NCBI GenBank assembly: GCA_910578665.1
Contig: CAJTQU010000023.1
Location: 1-31,477 of the forward strand
Length of the DNA: 31,477 nucleotides
Direction: 5' to 3'
Source: an uncultured Muribaculaceae bacterium
GTDB lineage: Bacteria > Bacteroidota > Bacteroidia > Bacteroidales > Muribaculaceae
Shown: piece by piece, positions 7,265-15,252 of the stretch
Layout: every line of letters starts with the position of its first letter
Numbering within the stretch: the first letter of the stretch is position 1
The notes under the pieces: generated by a model
Told to the model about the DNA's origin: nothing
The model's database searches: none
The model's input: only the letters and a program-made list of their open reading frames with translations
Program-made: the position numbers and the translations under genes

Positions 7265-7300
7265 GGCCCGTCTAATCCATAATGCTGGATTAGACGGGCC
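7265..7300. terminator. perfect 15-bp GC-rich hairpin
   Basis: GGCCCGTCTAATCCA (7265-7279) and its exact complement (7286-7300) enclose a 6-nt loop. It lies 25 bp past the stop of the minus-strand lipoprotein gene and before the hpt promoter. The position suits a transcript end, but neither side has a T-run, so it may be an RNA-protecting stem or a factor-dependent stop. Confidence 0.5.
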
Positions 7301-7325
7301 TGCTTTGTCGGGGTGTGCTGCAGTG

Positions 7326-7937
7326 TCAGTTGGCTTCTATGTGTTTGCCGTCTTTTGAAATTTGGTATGTCTTTGAGATGTTAGCGTCTTTGTGATGGAC
7401 GCCTATTATGATCTGTTGGGAGGATATTAGGAAGCTGTCGATGTAGCCTTTGTCTTTATATCCTGATGCTTCGAGGGCTTCTTTACAGTAGGTAGAAAGG
7501 TTGTCCAGATATGGTTTGATGTCATTGTAGGTAAATAGCATGTCTTTGTATCCGTCATATGAGTCTACCACGTCATCTTCGAGGAATGTCGATACCGTAA
7601 GTTCAAACTGTTCATATGTATTTCTGCGGTCTTTCATGTCGCTCCAGCTGTATTGCAGCATTTTATTCTTGTCTTCGGGCGATACAATCTGTACGTGTAC
7701 GTTGGCATTATTGTCGCCGGGCTTATACTGGAAATTGGACGCGATTTCAGCAAATTCCACTTTGGTAGAGTCTGTGCCGGCCTGCTCCAGCAGTTCGTTT
7801 ATTTTGGCCTTTAGTTCTCCAGGGGTGTCTCCTACGATATCGTCAGGTACGGGGGCTGGTTTGAGATTGTCGCATGATGTTATTGATAGCGATAACATTG
7901 AAGCGGCGAGGATGGATGCGGATAATAATTTTTTCAT
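7326..7937 (-). CDS. lipoprotein of unknown function, TetR-controlled
   Basis: I start it at ATG 7937, giving a 203-residue product with a lipoprotein signal peptide (MKKLLSASILAASMLSLSIT, then SC) and lipidation at C22. The promoter box at 7995-8002 rules out the upstream ATG at 7997. The mature part is hydrophilic: an acidic, proline-containing linker (PAPVPDDIVGDTPGEL), then a region rich in Tyr, Asp and Lys, with no family I recognise. It is anchored in the outer or inner membrane facing the periplasm or surface. The promoter is overlapped by a TetR palindrome, and the tetR gene lies just upstream, so expression is probably induced by whatever that regulator senses. Confidence 0.75.
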   Translation of the reverse strand: MKKLLSASILAASMLSLSITSCDNLKPAPVPDDIVGDTPGELKAKINELLEQAGTDSTKVEFAEIASNFQYKPGDNNANVHVQIVSPEDKNKMLQYSWSDMKDRRNTYEQFELTVSTFLEDDVVDSYDGYKDMLFTYNDIKPYLDNLSTYCKEALEASGYKDKGYIDSFLISSQQIIIGVHHKDANISKTYQISKDGKHIEAN

Positions 7938-7994
7938 GTCGTTTGATTTATTGTGTATTTTAGTTTTCAATGTATGTACAGGATATCTGTGCCG

Positions 7995-8024
7995 CAAAAT
8001 TAATAAAATAAATTGAAAAACAAA
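7995..8024 (-). promoter_or_regulatory. promoter of the TetR-controlled lipoprotein gene
   Basis: On the minus strand TTTG (8024-8021), an 18-nt spacer and TAATTTTG (8002-7995) make a good Bacteroidetes promoter. The start site near 7988 leaves a leader of about 50 nt. The TTTG element overlaps the palindromic operator at 8022-8039, so a bound repressor would block it. Confidence 0.65.
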
Positions 8025-8039
8025 CCGATTGGTCGGTTT
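8022..8039. promoter_or_regulatory. TetR-family operator
   Basis: AAACCGA (8022-8028) and TCGGTTT (8033-8039) are exact reverse complements around TTGG. The core ACCGATTGGTCGGT closely resembles classic TetR-family palindromes of the ACCGACCGGTCGGT type. It lies between the tetR terminator and the lipoprotein promoter. Confidence 0.7.
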
Positions 8040-8047
8040 TTGCGCGT

Positions 8048-8079
8048 AAAAAAGCGGATGACGTGAGAGGCTCCGCTTT
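8048..8079 (-). terminator. intrinsic terminator of tetR
   Basis: On the minus strand AAAGCGGA (8079-8072) pairs with TCCGCTTT (8058-8051) around a 13-nt loop, and the T-run extends to 8048. It begins 12 bp past the tetR stop and separates the regulator transcript from the lipoprotein transcript. Confidence 0.65.
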
Positions 8080-8090
8080 ATTGCTTTATC

Positions 8091-8702
8091 TCAAGCCTTT
8101 AGCAATGAGTAAATAAAGTGTAGTTTGTTTGAAAGCAGTCGGGTGTCAAGTCCCTTGAGAAATGCTTGTTCAAATGAAAGTCCGAAAAACATCTGCCTGA
8201 ACAGCATGGCTGAATCATCCACATCCAGGTCCTGCCGGAGTTCGCCACTTTCTTTTGCCGCTTTGATGGCTGTCCGCCAGACTTCATAGTCTTGCATGAA
8301 TATTTCGTTGATTTTTTTGTCCGCGTCCGGATAATACAGCCTGACCTGCATCAACAGGTGGTAATAGTAGAAATTAGGTTTGCATTTGTGCGGACTGCCT
8401 CCTTCTCCGAGCAGTGCGACAAGCCTGCGCATCGTGTGTTCTACGCCTGCTATGTATTGGTCTATGAATTCGGCCATGGTGCGGTAGGCGAAGTTGAATT
8501 TTCTGGATGCCGACTGCATGCCGAAGACATATTTGTCAATCACCGCGATAAACAGATCCTGCTTAAACGGGTAATAGTATATGAGCCCTGCTTTCGAGAG
8601 ACCGCATGCTTTTGCGATTACTGTCTGGCTTGCTTTCTCATAATTCATCTTGGCGAATACCCGTAGGGCGTTTTCAAGCACTTCTTCGCGATTAGTTATC
8701 AT
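8091..8702 (-). CDS. TetR/AcrR family transcriptional regulator
   Basis: The 203-residue protein has the canonical N-terminal DNA-binding domain: VLENALRVFAKMNYEKASQ, then TVIAKACGLSKAGLIYYYPF with the recognition helix near residues 34-44, and KQDLFIAVIDKYV. The C-terminal half is the ligand and dimerisation domain, with no clue to the ligand. TetR proteins are usually repressors released by a small molecule. The palindrome at 8022-8039, 52 bp past its stop and on the promoter of the next gene, is the likely target. No matching palindrome is obvious upstream of tetR itself, so autoregulation is not supported. Confidence 0.9.
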   Translation of the reverse strand: MITNREEVLENALRVFAKMNYEKASQTVIAKACGLSKAGLIYYYPFKQDLFIAVIDKYVFGMQSASRKFNFAYRTMAEFIDQYIAGVEHTMRRLVALLGEGGSPHKCKPNFYYYHLLMQVRLYYPDADKKINEIFMQDYEVWRTAIKAAKESGELRQDLDVDDSAMLFRQMFFGLSFEQAFLKGLDTRLLSNKLHFIYSLLKA

Positions 8703-8769
8703 GATTGACTTTTTGCGTTCGGGATTGGAAGTTAAAAAATTATTAGGACAATGGCGGTGCCTTAAATAA

Positions 8770-8819
8770 AAACCTTTCGCGCCTGTATTTCCGAATTGAC
8801 GGCCGGGCGCGAAAGGTTT
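8770..8819 (-). terminator. strong terminator of the T9SS operon
   Basis: AAACCTTTCGCGCC (8770-8783) and GGCGCGAAAGGTTT (8806-8819) are exact reverse complements, 14 bp with a 22-nt loop. Flanking AAATAAA and TTTATTT can extend the stem past a 2-nt bulge. On the minus strand the stem runs into TTTTTATTTAAGG. It lies 37 bp after the gldN stop. Confidence 0.7.
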
Positions 8820-8856
8820 GCTTTATTTGTAACGTATGGATTTACATATGGGCATA

Positions 8857-10014
8857 TCAGCGCCGGCGCCGGCGTACCGATTTTTCTGCCGATGAGTTAG
8901 GCTGGTTTCCTCCGCTTGAATTTTTCACCTTTGGTGCTTTCGGAGCCTTGCGTTTTTTACTTTTGTTAGTACGTTTTGTGCGTACCGACTTGCGTGTATC
9001 CTGGTTGTCAGAAGCAGAGACGCGTTCCGTCGGACTGTCGTTGTCGCCGTATGTCGCTTTGTCCGCTTTTTCGGCCTCTCCGTTCTGTTCACGTTCCAAT
9101 TGGGCCAGATACTCTTCTCTGCTGGGCACCCACAGGTTGTCACCGAAGGCATGGAGACGTTTTTCTATACTGTCCTGTGCCAGTTTCATATCATCAGGAT
9201 CTGGGAACATCTGTGCCATAGACAGGTTGCGCAGATTTTTGGTCTTGTATATGTCGCCATCATACATGCCCATGTTGAAATAGTCGTCCAGGCTGTATTG
9301 TGCCAGATTATTGTCATCGCTCAAAAACACATACTGTTGTGCCAGATAGGGGCGTAGCTGGTCGAATTTCACCCAGAACATGGGGTATTTGGCCTCGCCG
9401 CCGAAGTCGCCGTAGCGGTTGAGCACGGGGCATATAGCTTCCACACGTGTTTTCATCTGGTTGGAGCGCTTGTCAAACTCCCATTTTTCTACAATGTAGT
9501 AGTTTAGCACTTGTGACGTGGGTACGTCGGCCTCTTCGATAACGAATTTCTGTCCGTTGCGGCCGGATTCTCCGGTTTTGTAATATATGCCGAAGCGGTC
9601 GAGCATTTCCTGTACCTTTATCTGGTATTTGTCGCTGTACACTTCGCGTCCGTCCAGATATTCATAAGCCGGTATTTTGCCGTCTACCACTAATCCCAGC
9701 ATGATTCTGAACAGGTTTTCCTGTCCGTCTACCACATCTTCCGGAAAATAGAGGGGAGCGTTGGCATCTTTGCTTAAGTCTATTTGGCGGTATATGGTCC
9801 TCATCCATGCCAGATCGGCATCATGGGGTTCCTTTATATCGTAGAAACTCTGCATGCGGTCGGTAATCCTGGGTCCGGCATCGGCTTCGACACCCCTTTT
9901 TTTGCGGTCTTTGCCGCTGCGGCGTGTCACACCTGAGGCCGATTCCACCTGGGCCAGGGCGGCAAGTCCTGTGAGCAGAAGCGAGCATACTATGATCGAA
10001 CGAAGTATTTTCAT
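8857..10014 (-). CDS. gldN: T9SS ring component GldN/PorN
   Basis: GldN (PorN in Porphyromonas) is a periplasmic subunit that joins GldK in the ring linking the T9SS motor to the outer membrane. A signal peptide (MKILRSIIVCSLLLTGLAAL, ending ALAQ) opens the 385-residue protein. Family text includes ADLAWMRTIYRQIDLSKDAN, LYFPEDVVDGQENLFRIMLG, VEKWEFDKRSNQMKTRVEAI and FFNMGMYDGDIYKTKNLRN-like sequence. After about residue 300 the protein turns into a low-complexity, strongly basic tail rich in Lys/Arg/Ser/Asn and ending in six arginines interrupted by nothing but the stop. That tail is longer than I expect for the family. It is the last gene of the operon, 18 bp after gldM. Confidence 0.9.
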   Translation of the reverse strand: MKILRSIIVCSLLLTGLAALAQVESASGVTRRSGKDRKKRGVEADAGPRITDRMQSFYDIKEPHDADLAWMRTIYRQIDLSKDANAPLYFPEDVVDGQENLFRIMLGLVVDGKIPAYEYLDGREVYSDKYQIKVQEMLDRFGIYYKTGESGRNGQKFVIEEADVPTSQVLNYYIVEKWEFDKRSNQMKTRVEAICPVLNRYGDFGGEAKYPMFWVKFDQLRPYLAQQYVFLSDDNNLAQYSLDDYFNMGMYDGDIYKTKNLRNLSMAQMFPDPDDMKLAQDSIEKRLHAFGDNLWVPSREEYLAQLEREQNGEAEKADKATYGDNDSPTERVSASDNQDTRKSVRTKRTNKSKKRKAPKAPKVKNSSGGNQPNSSAEKSVRRRRR

Positions 10015-10032
10015 TGTTTCTATTATTTTAAA

Positions 10033-11604
10033 TTAGTTAAGCGCTACTTCCATCGGTGGCACGTCGCGCGTTATGCCGTCTGGGCCTTTGGCCTTTATAT
10101 TTGTTATAAAGAAGCTCTTGCCTACCTTCATGCGGCGGAACTGTTCTGTCTGTCGTGCCGAGAAATTGCTTCCGGCCGAATTTTCAGGTATGGCGTTGCC
10201 CATTGAATCGAAGAACACTGTTGAGAAAGACACGACCTGGTAGGTTATATTCAGAATGCCGTCGTCCAGTGCGGCTCCGAGCCCTGAGGCACTCATGAGC
10301 GCCCCTTTTGACAGGCGGCGCGGCGTGCCTTTGTAGTGCTGTATGGAGCCAGAGCCGTCTTTATAAGCGATGTAGGGTAGCGGATCAGGCAGTTTGCGTA
10401 TGCGGAATTTCATTGATCCCAGAGCCATAGTGCGGCCTTCCAGATTGGCGCTGACTTTGATTTCAGCCTCTTGTCCTACTGCCGACACCCTGGCGACCCA
10501 TCCGTTTCCGCTGCGTGTGAGCGAGCCGCTGGTGATGCTGGCCGATATGGCCTCCATAGGCACTCCGGGAGCGGAAATACTGACCGGGTTATCGATGCCG
10601 GCGTAAAGCACGTTCATCATTGTGGGTGATATGGTGGCCATGGGTTCGATGACTGTGTAGCTGGATTTAAACGGATATTTGGAAGACGAGCCGTCGCTCT
10701 TCAGTACTTCGATGAAGCCTGCGAAGTCGTGGTTGCCCAGGCCGCTTGCGTTAAACGCATATTTGCCGCCCGGTATCTCGCGGCCTCCTACAAATACACG
10801 CGGCATTCTCGTGGTGTCTACTGCGGCAAGCACGATATCGGCCTCATAACGTCCTCCGGACATGATCATGGTGCTGCGCGGTATGACATAGGCACTCATC
10901 TGGTTCACTTTTGCCTCACCCATATCGATTGTGTTGATTACGTTAGACATAGCCTCGCTCTCGGCCTGACGCAGATTAGTCTGCAGGTGGGTCAGGAACG
11001 TGATAGAGGCTATTACTGGCATATTTTCAAAATTGGCCTGTTCCCATGATGATGGGCCTATGGTGCCTTGTTGTGCCTTGACAGAGGTCGAAAGCAGGTT
11101 TTCCACAGCTTTGCGTTTGTCGGGATCATCGATATGTTTCAGGATAAACGTGCGGTATGCGTCCAGCTTCTTGCGCAGATTTTCGCCGCGCCGCGTCGTG
11201 GGGTTGAGCATCATGACGCTTGACGCTTCCAGATCGTCCTGGTTTATGAGATTGCGGTAGTCTGCGTTGCGGCCGTCGGCCTTGCGCGCTATGTCTATTT
11301 TCAGATTTTCGATTTCAGCATATAGGTCGTTGGTGCGTTTGCGCACTTCGGAGCCTTTCTGCATCCATGGGCCCACCTGTTGGGGATGGGCGTCATAGAG
11401 CAGCTGCAGGTAGCGGTATTGCGCCTCATTCTTGGATGTGAGGTTTTCCGATGTTTTCTGCAGACCGGCCTGCACCTGGCTGAAGCCGTTGAGCACGTCG
11501 CTGCTCACGTTAAGCGCGAGCATGGCTGTCAGGACGATATACATAAGGTTTATCATCCTTTGGCGTGGCGACATTCTTGCTACGTTGTTGCTTCCTCCTG
11601 CCAT
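10033..11604 (-). CDS. gldM: T9SS motor component GldM/PorM
   Basis: GldM spans the inner membrane once and reaches through the periplasm as a long dimer; with GldL it forms the proton-driven T9SS motor. The cytoplasmic start MAGGSNNVARMSPRQRMINL leads into the transmembrane helix MYIVLTAMLALNVSSDVLNG (about residues 21-40). The rest is a helical domain followed by beta-rich domains (GGRYEADIVLAAVDTTRMP, GIDNPVSISAPGVP) that contact the GldK/N ring. The length of 523 residues is normal. The gene is 12 bp downstream of gldL and 18 bp upstream of gldN. Confidence 0.95.
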   Translation of the reverse strand: MAGGSNNVARMSPRQRMINLMYIVLTAMLALNVSSDVLNGFSQVQAGLQKTSENLTSKNEAQYRYLQLLYDAHPQQVGPWMQKGSEVRKRTNDLYAEIENLKIDIARKADGRNADYRNLINQDDLEASSVMMLNPTTRRGENLRKKLDAYRTFILKHIDDPDKRKAVENLLSTSVKAQQGTIGPSSWEQANFENMPVIASITFLTHLQTNLRQAESEAMSNVINTIDMGEAKVNQMSAYVIPRSTMIMSGGRYEADIVLAAVDTTRMPRVFVGGREIPGGKYAFNASGLGNHDFAGFIEVLKSDGSSSKYPFKSSYTVIEPMATISPTMMNVLYAGIDNPVSISAPGVPMEAISASITSGSLTRSGNGWVARVSAVGQEAEIKVSANLEGRTMALGSMKFRIRKLPDPLPYIAYKDGSGSIQHYKGTPRRLSKGALMSASGLGAALDDGILNITYQVVSFSTVFFDSMGNAIPENSAGSNFSARQTEQFRRMKVGKSFFITNIKAKGPDGITRDVPPMEVALN

Positions 11605-11616
11605 ATTGTAGTGCTG

Positions 11617-12630
11617 TTATTCGTTGGTCTGGTTTGGCTTGGCAAACGGATTTTCGATGTTTCCGCCGCCGGCCTGCGTTCCGCCCATCATAGGGTTGTA
11701 CATATTCACGGTCATGGCCGTGATCATTTTTTCATATACCGAGTTCAACTGTTTCATATAGCGAGCCATCTTCTCGGTTTCCTCGCAATATCTCGAGCTT
11801 TCGTTGGCGCTCTTTTCATACATGTCGCGTATGTCCTTAAGGCCGCGGTTCACCCTGTCTATAGAATCAAGCTGCGAGGCTATGCTCTTGAGCTGGATTT
11901 CGTAAATAGTGTTCAGGCCGCTCACGTTTCGGTTGAGTGCCTCCATCTGGTCTACATAACCGCCGGAAGACTGGCGTATATTGTCACTGTTCTGCGTGAT
12001 GGCGGAATAGCTTTGTAGCAGAGTGGTGCTCACGGCGTTCAGTTGCTCGGTAGTGGCGCGCAGTGCGCTCATCTGCTCCGCTATGCCGGCCATCTGGCCC
12101 AGATATTCCTGTGTGGCAGAGGTCAGCTCTGCCATCTGGCTTAGCTGGTCAGACGCTGACGCCATCTTCTGTATGCTCTCGCGCAGCGCCATAGTGTCCT
12201 CCTCGCTCAGTGCTACCGAGGCCGGTATGCCGGGTTGCGGCGTTTCCTGCATCACAGGTGCGTAATAGGCGCCCTCTTCGGACGAGGAAGGAACCATGAC
12301 GGCCGGTGTGCCTCCCTGGGCCGTTATGCCCGGGCCCCCTTTGAAATCGGGCCGCTCGTCGGCATTATGGCTGTCAAGCACGGGGAAAACCTCCTCCCAC
12401 GCATATTCCTTGGGAGGACGGTCGAACGCCGTGAGGATAAACATGGCTATCTCGGTGCCCATGCCTATGCAGAGCAGGGTGCTGCCTCCGGGCAGGTGCA
12501 GGATTTTGAACAATGCTCCCCAGATGACGATGGCCGCGCCTATGGAGTACGCGAAGTTGAAGAAGCGCTGTCCCTTGGAGCCGTGCAGGAACCGCTCTAT
12601 GCCGTTGCCGAATTTCCTTATCTTTCCCAT
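11617..12630 (-). CDS. gldL: T9SS motor component GldL/PorL
   Basis: GldL is the inner-membrane partner of GldM and carries the proton-conducting helices. The N-terminus GNGIERFLHGSKGQRFFNFA precedes two transmembrane segments (YSIGAAIVIWGALFKILHLP at about 27-47 and LLCIGMGTEIAMFILTAF at about 52-69). FKILHLPGG and the membrane glutamate in GTEIAMF are the family's conserved features. A variable linker and a long helical cytoplasmic domain (about 150-320, MAELTSATQEYLGQMAGIAE and on) follow, with the conserved YEIQLKSI and SRYCEET segments. The length of 337 residues is on the long side. It lies 80 bp after gldK. Confidence 0.94.
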   Translation of the reverse strand: MGKIRKFGNGIERFLHGSKGQRFFNFAYSIGAAIVIWGALFKILHLPGGSTLLCIGMGTEIAMFILTAFDRPPKEYAWEEVFPVLDSHNADERPDFKGGPGITAQGGTPAVMVPSSSEEGAYYAPVMQETPQPGIPASVALSEEDTMALRESIQKMASASDQLSQMAELTSATQEYLGQMAGIAEQMSALRATTEQLNAVSTTLLQSYSAITQNSDNIRQSSGGYVDQMEALNRNVSGLNTIYEIQLKSIASQLDSIDRVNRGLKDIRDMYEKSANESSRYCEETEKMARYMKQLNSVYEKMITAMTVNMYNPMMGGTQAGGGNIENPFAKPNQTNE

Positions 12631-12710
12631 TACGGTTATTGTGATTGAGGTGTTTTCATACAGACGCGCCTGCCGTGGCAGGCCATGCGTCTTATGTTGT
12701 TGAATGCTTA

Positions 12711-14198
12711 TTACTTGCGATTTTTATTGCGGTTGCCGCGCGCGAATCCTACCTGTGAGCGCACATTGCGGAAACCGATGTATGATCGCTGCTCGTTTTG
12801 GTATTCCCATTGCCTGAGGTCGGAACGCAGATTGTGCATTACATCTTTCCACGAGCCTCCGCGCACTATCTTGCGCTTCATTTTGTAGGGATCCTCCTTG
12901 GCCGCGTCATAACGGTATTCGGGGTTCATGTCCGATGTCAGCTTGTTTATGCTCTCCGTGTATGCCGTGGAGGTCCACTCGCTCACATTGCCGGCCATGT
13001 CATACAGTCCGAAATCGTTGGGCGCGTAAGTGCCCACGCGCGATGTGATCAGATGCCCGTCCCTTATATAGTCGCCCTCCATGGGTTTGAAATTTGCATA
13101 GAAACAGCCTCGTTCGTCCATGGGCGCTGTCTCTTCCCAAGGATATGAGTTTTCCGAATTGCCGGCGCGTGCCGCGAACTCCCATTCTGCTTCGGTAGGC
13201 AGACGGTACGGTTCGATGAATACACCTTCGCGTCCGAGAGAACGGCGCAGATACTCGGTGCGCCAGTTTGAGAACGCGTTGGCCTGTTCCCAGCTTACCC
13301 CCACCACGGGATAGTCGTTGTATCCGGCATGTGAGAAATACATGCGTGTGTATGGTTCGTTGTAGGCATTGTCGAAGTCATTTATCCATGCCGTGGTGTC
13401 AGGATAGACGTTGACTATGTATGTGTTAAGGAAGTCATAATCGCCCGTGAGAGCGCGTGTGACGGTTTCGCGCACTATGCGGCCCTCGTCGTCGAAATAG
13501 GCTGTATCCTTACTGATCACCGGCAGTTCGGTGCTGACCTCGTGGTCAGTGTTATAGTCGCGGCGCGCTGGGTCCAGGCGGTGCTTGCGCTGTGCCGCGG
13601 CCGTGTGGTTATATATCTCGTAGCGGTAGTTTAGCTGCGTGGGGTCCAGTTCGCGGCGTCCTGTGATGGGATTGGTGCGGTACACGCTCTCTATGGCGCG
13701 CTGCTCATCTTCATTGGCATTGCGCCAGGGTATGTTTTTGTTCCAGTTCAGATGCGGTTTTACCGGGTTGCCGTCGCGGTCTTCCTCTATTTTAAAGTCC
13801 TCGTTGCCTCCGTAGGCAGGGTCTGCCAGGCGTTCGCGGATGATTGAGTCACGCACCCAGAACACGAACTGCTTGTACTTGCTGTTGGTCACCTCGGTCT
13901 CATCCATCCAGAACGCATCTACGCTCACGCCGCGCGGATCGGCCTTGATGCCCCATACGCTGTCGTCTTTGGCCGCGCCCATCTTCCACGCGCCCCTGTC
14001 TACGAGCACCATGCCGTAGGGTGTGGGTTCGCTGAACGATGTGCCGCCCACGCCTGTCACCTCGCCTCCGTAGGAGCTGCCCCGTGAAGAGGCGCAAGAG
14101 ACTGTCAGGACGCTGGCCAGAACCGCGACGGCCGTTATCAGGACCATTCGTCCGGTGCCTGTCAGGCCGCGGTAATATGTCAACAGTTTCTTTTTCAT
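12711..14198 (-). CDS. gldK: T9SS ring lipoprotein GldK/PorK
   Basis: GldK is a lipoprotein that forms the periplasmic ring under the outer membrane together with GldN. It has a lipoprotein signal peptide with Cys35 (VLASVLTVSCASSRG). The body is a formylglycine-generating-enzyme/sulfatase-modifying fold used structurally: GMVLVDRGAWKMG, VSVDAFWMDETEVTNSKYKQ, YPVVGVSWEQANAFSNWRTE, RLPTEAEWEFAARAG, DMAGNVSEW and KIVRGGSWKD. The catalytic cysteines of the true enzyme are not evident, as expected for GldK. The length of 495 residues is normal. It follows porP by 56 bp and is cotranscribed with gldL, gldM and gldN. Confidence 0.95.
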   Translation of the reverse strand: MKKKLLTYYRGLTGTGRMVLITAVAVLASVLTVSCASSRGSSYGGEVTGVGGTSFSEPTPYGMVLVDRGAWKMGAAKDDSVWGIKADPRGVSVDAFWMDETEVTNSKYKQFVFWVRDSIIRERLADPAYGGNEDFKIEEDRDGNPVKPHLNWNKNIPWRNANEDEQRAIESVYRTNPITGRRELDPTQLNYRYEIYNHTAAAQRKHRLDPARRDYNTDHEVSTELPVISKDTAYFDDEGRIVRETVTRALTGDYDFLNTYIVNVYPDTTAWINDFDNAYNEPYTRMYFSHAGYNDYPVVGVSWEQANAFSNWRTEYLRRSLGREGVFIEPYRLPTEAEWEFAARAGNSENSYPWEETAPMDERGCFYANFKPMEGDYIRDGHLITSRVGTYAPNDFGLYDMAGNVSEWTSTAYTESINKLTSDMNPEYRYDAAKEDPYKMKRKIVRGGSWKDVMHNLRSDLRQWEYQNEQRSYIGFRNVRSQVGFARGNRNKNRK

Positions 14199-14254
14199 AT
14201 ATCGTGTCGATTGTTAGCTTGTTATATCGTATTATTTATATCTGCCGCCGTTGT

Positions 14255-15238
14255 CTACATGATGCGTATAGAGCGGTGCCGGTTTTTGTTTTTTTGCGAA
14301 AAATCCAGTTTCAGCTGGTAGCCGGCCACTATCTCATGGCTGCCCGACGAAGCTTTGGCTATGGCCGACAGTGGATATTCGTAACTATAGCCGAGGAAGA
14401 AATTCTTGTACTCGGCGCCTAGGCTTACGCTTATGCCTGCCTGGTAGCGGTATCCCACACCGAGGCTGAGGAACCTGTTGTATCTGGCACGCAGGTCGAC
14501 CTGGCCTGTGAAGTCGTGTAGGTCTGTTGCCGCGATCACGCTGGGTTGCAATTCAAATAACGTGTTTTTTATCTGAATATTGCTCCCTGCCGTAAAATAT
14601 AGCGTGCGTGACAGCTTCGTCTCATATTCCTGTGTTTCGGTGCTTTCAGAGCCTTCGAGCGACATTCTCACCACCGGGTCTGTCAGGTGCAGTCCAGAGA
14701 TACCGACATAGAATGCCGGATGCTCGTACCATAGGCCGGCGGACACATCCATGCTGTTTCCTGCCAGGTCTTGTGTGGGTATGGCTTCGTCGCTTCCCTC
14801 GTGAAAGTCGTCATCGTCCGGAAGCTCCACTTCGCTGCCTTTGAACGTGGAATTGTAATATCCGCCTTGCACGCCGATGCTTAGGATGCCTTTGCCCAAT
14901 TTCAGCTTGTAGGATGCCTGCACGCCCAGATTCAGGTTTGAGAAGAGGCCGAGGCCCTCCTGCATGGCCGTAACACCCACGCCGATACGCTGTTTTCCTA
15001 TCCTAACAGGCATATCCGCTGCTCCCGTGAAACTTTTGGGCGCGTTGTGTATACCCAGCCATTGCAGCCGGGCACCGCCGCGTATGCGGATGAAATCAGT
15101 GGACCCGGTGGCGGCGGGGTTGTATACCGTAGGCATGGCCCAGTAATGCGCGAAGAGTGCTTCGGCATTCTGTCCGCGCGCCGCGCACGCAGCCGCGAGC
15201 AATGAGATAATAGTCAGTATCCGTCTTATATGCGACAT
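14255..15238 (-). CDS. porP: type IX secretion membrane protein PorP/SprF family
   Basis: The 327-residue outer-membrane protein starts with a signal peptide (MSHIRRILTIISLLAAACAA, then RGQ). Next comes the family opening ALFAHYWAMPTVYNPAATGS. The rest alternates beta-strand patterns of a 14-strand type barrel (GVQASYKLKLGKGILSIGVQ, LWYEHPAFYVGISGLHL, FLSLGVGYRYQAGISVSLGA). PorP/SprF proteins are T9SS outer-membrane components or adhesin-specific partners. Position directly before gldK-gldN matches the porPKLMN order of Porphyromonas gingivalis, so this is the core copy rather than an adhesin-linked paralogue. It lies 14 bp after porT. Confidence 0.92.
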   Translation of the reverse strand: MSHIRRILTIISLLAAACAARGQNAEALFAHYWAMPTVYNPAATGSTDFIRIRGGARLQWLGIHNAPKSFTGAADMPVRIGKQRIGVGVTAMQEGLGLFSNLNLGVQASYKLKLGKGILSIGVQGGYYNSTFKGSEVELPDDDDFHEGSDEAIPTQDLAGNSMDVSAGLWYEHPAFYVGISGLHLTDPVVRMSLEGSESTETQEYETKLSRTLYFTAGSNIQIKNTLFELQPSVIAATDLHDFTGQVDLRARYNRFLSLGVGYRYQAGISVSLGAEYKNFFLGYSYEYPLSAIAKASSGSHEIVAGYQLKLDFSQKNKNRHRSIRIM

Positions 15239-15252
15239 CGTTTCCCCGTAGG

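Noticed and set aside
11380..12018. Plus-strand frame of 212 codons opposite gldM/gldL
   Set aside because: It spans the boundary of two recognised T9SS genes on the other strand and has His/Val-rich shadow composition.
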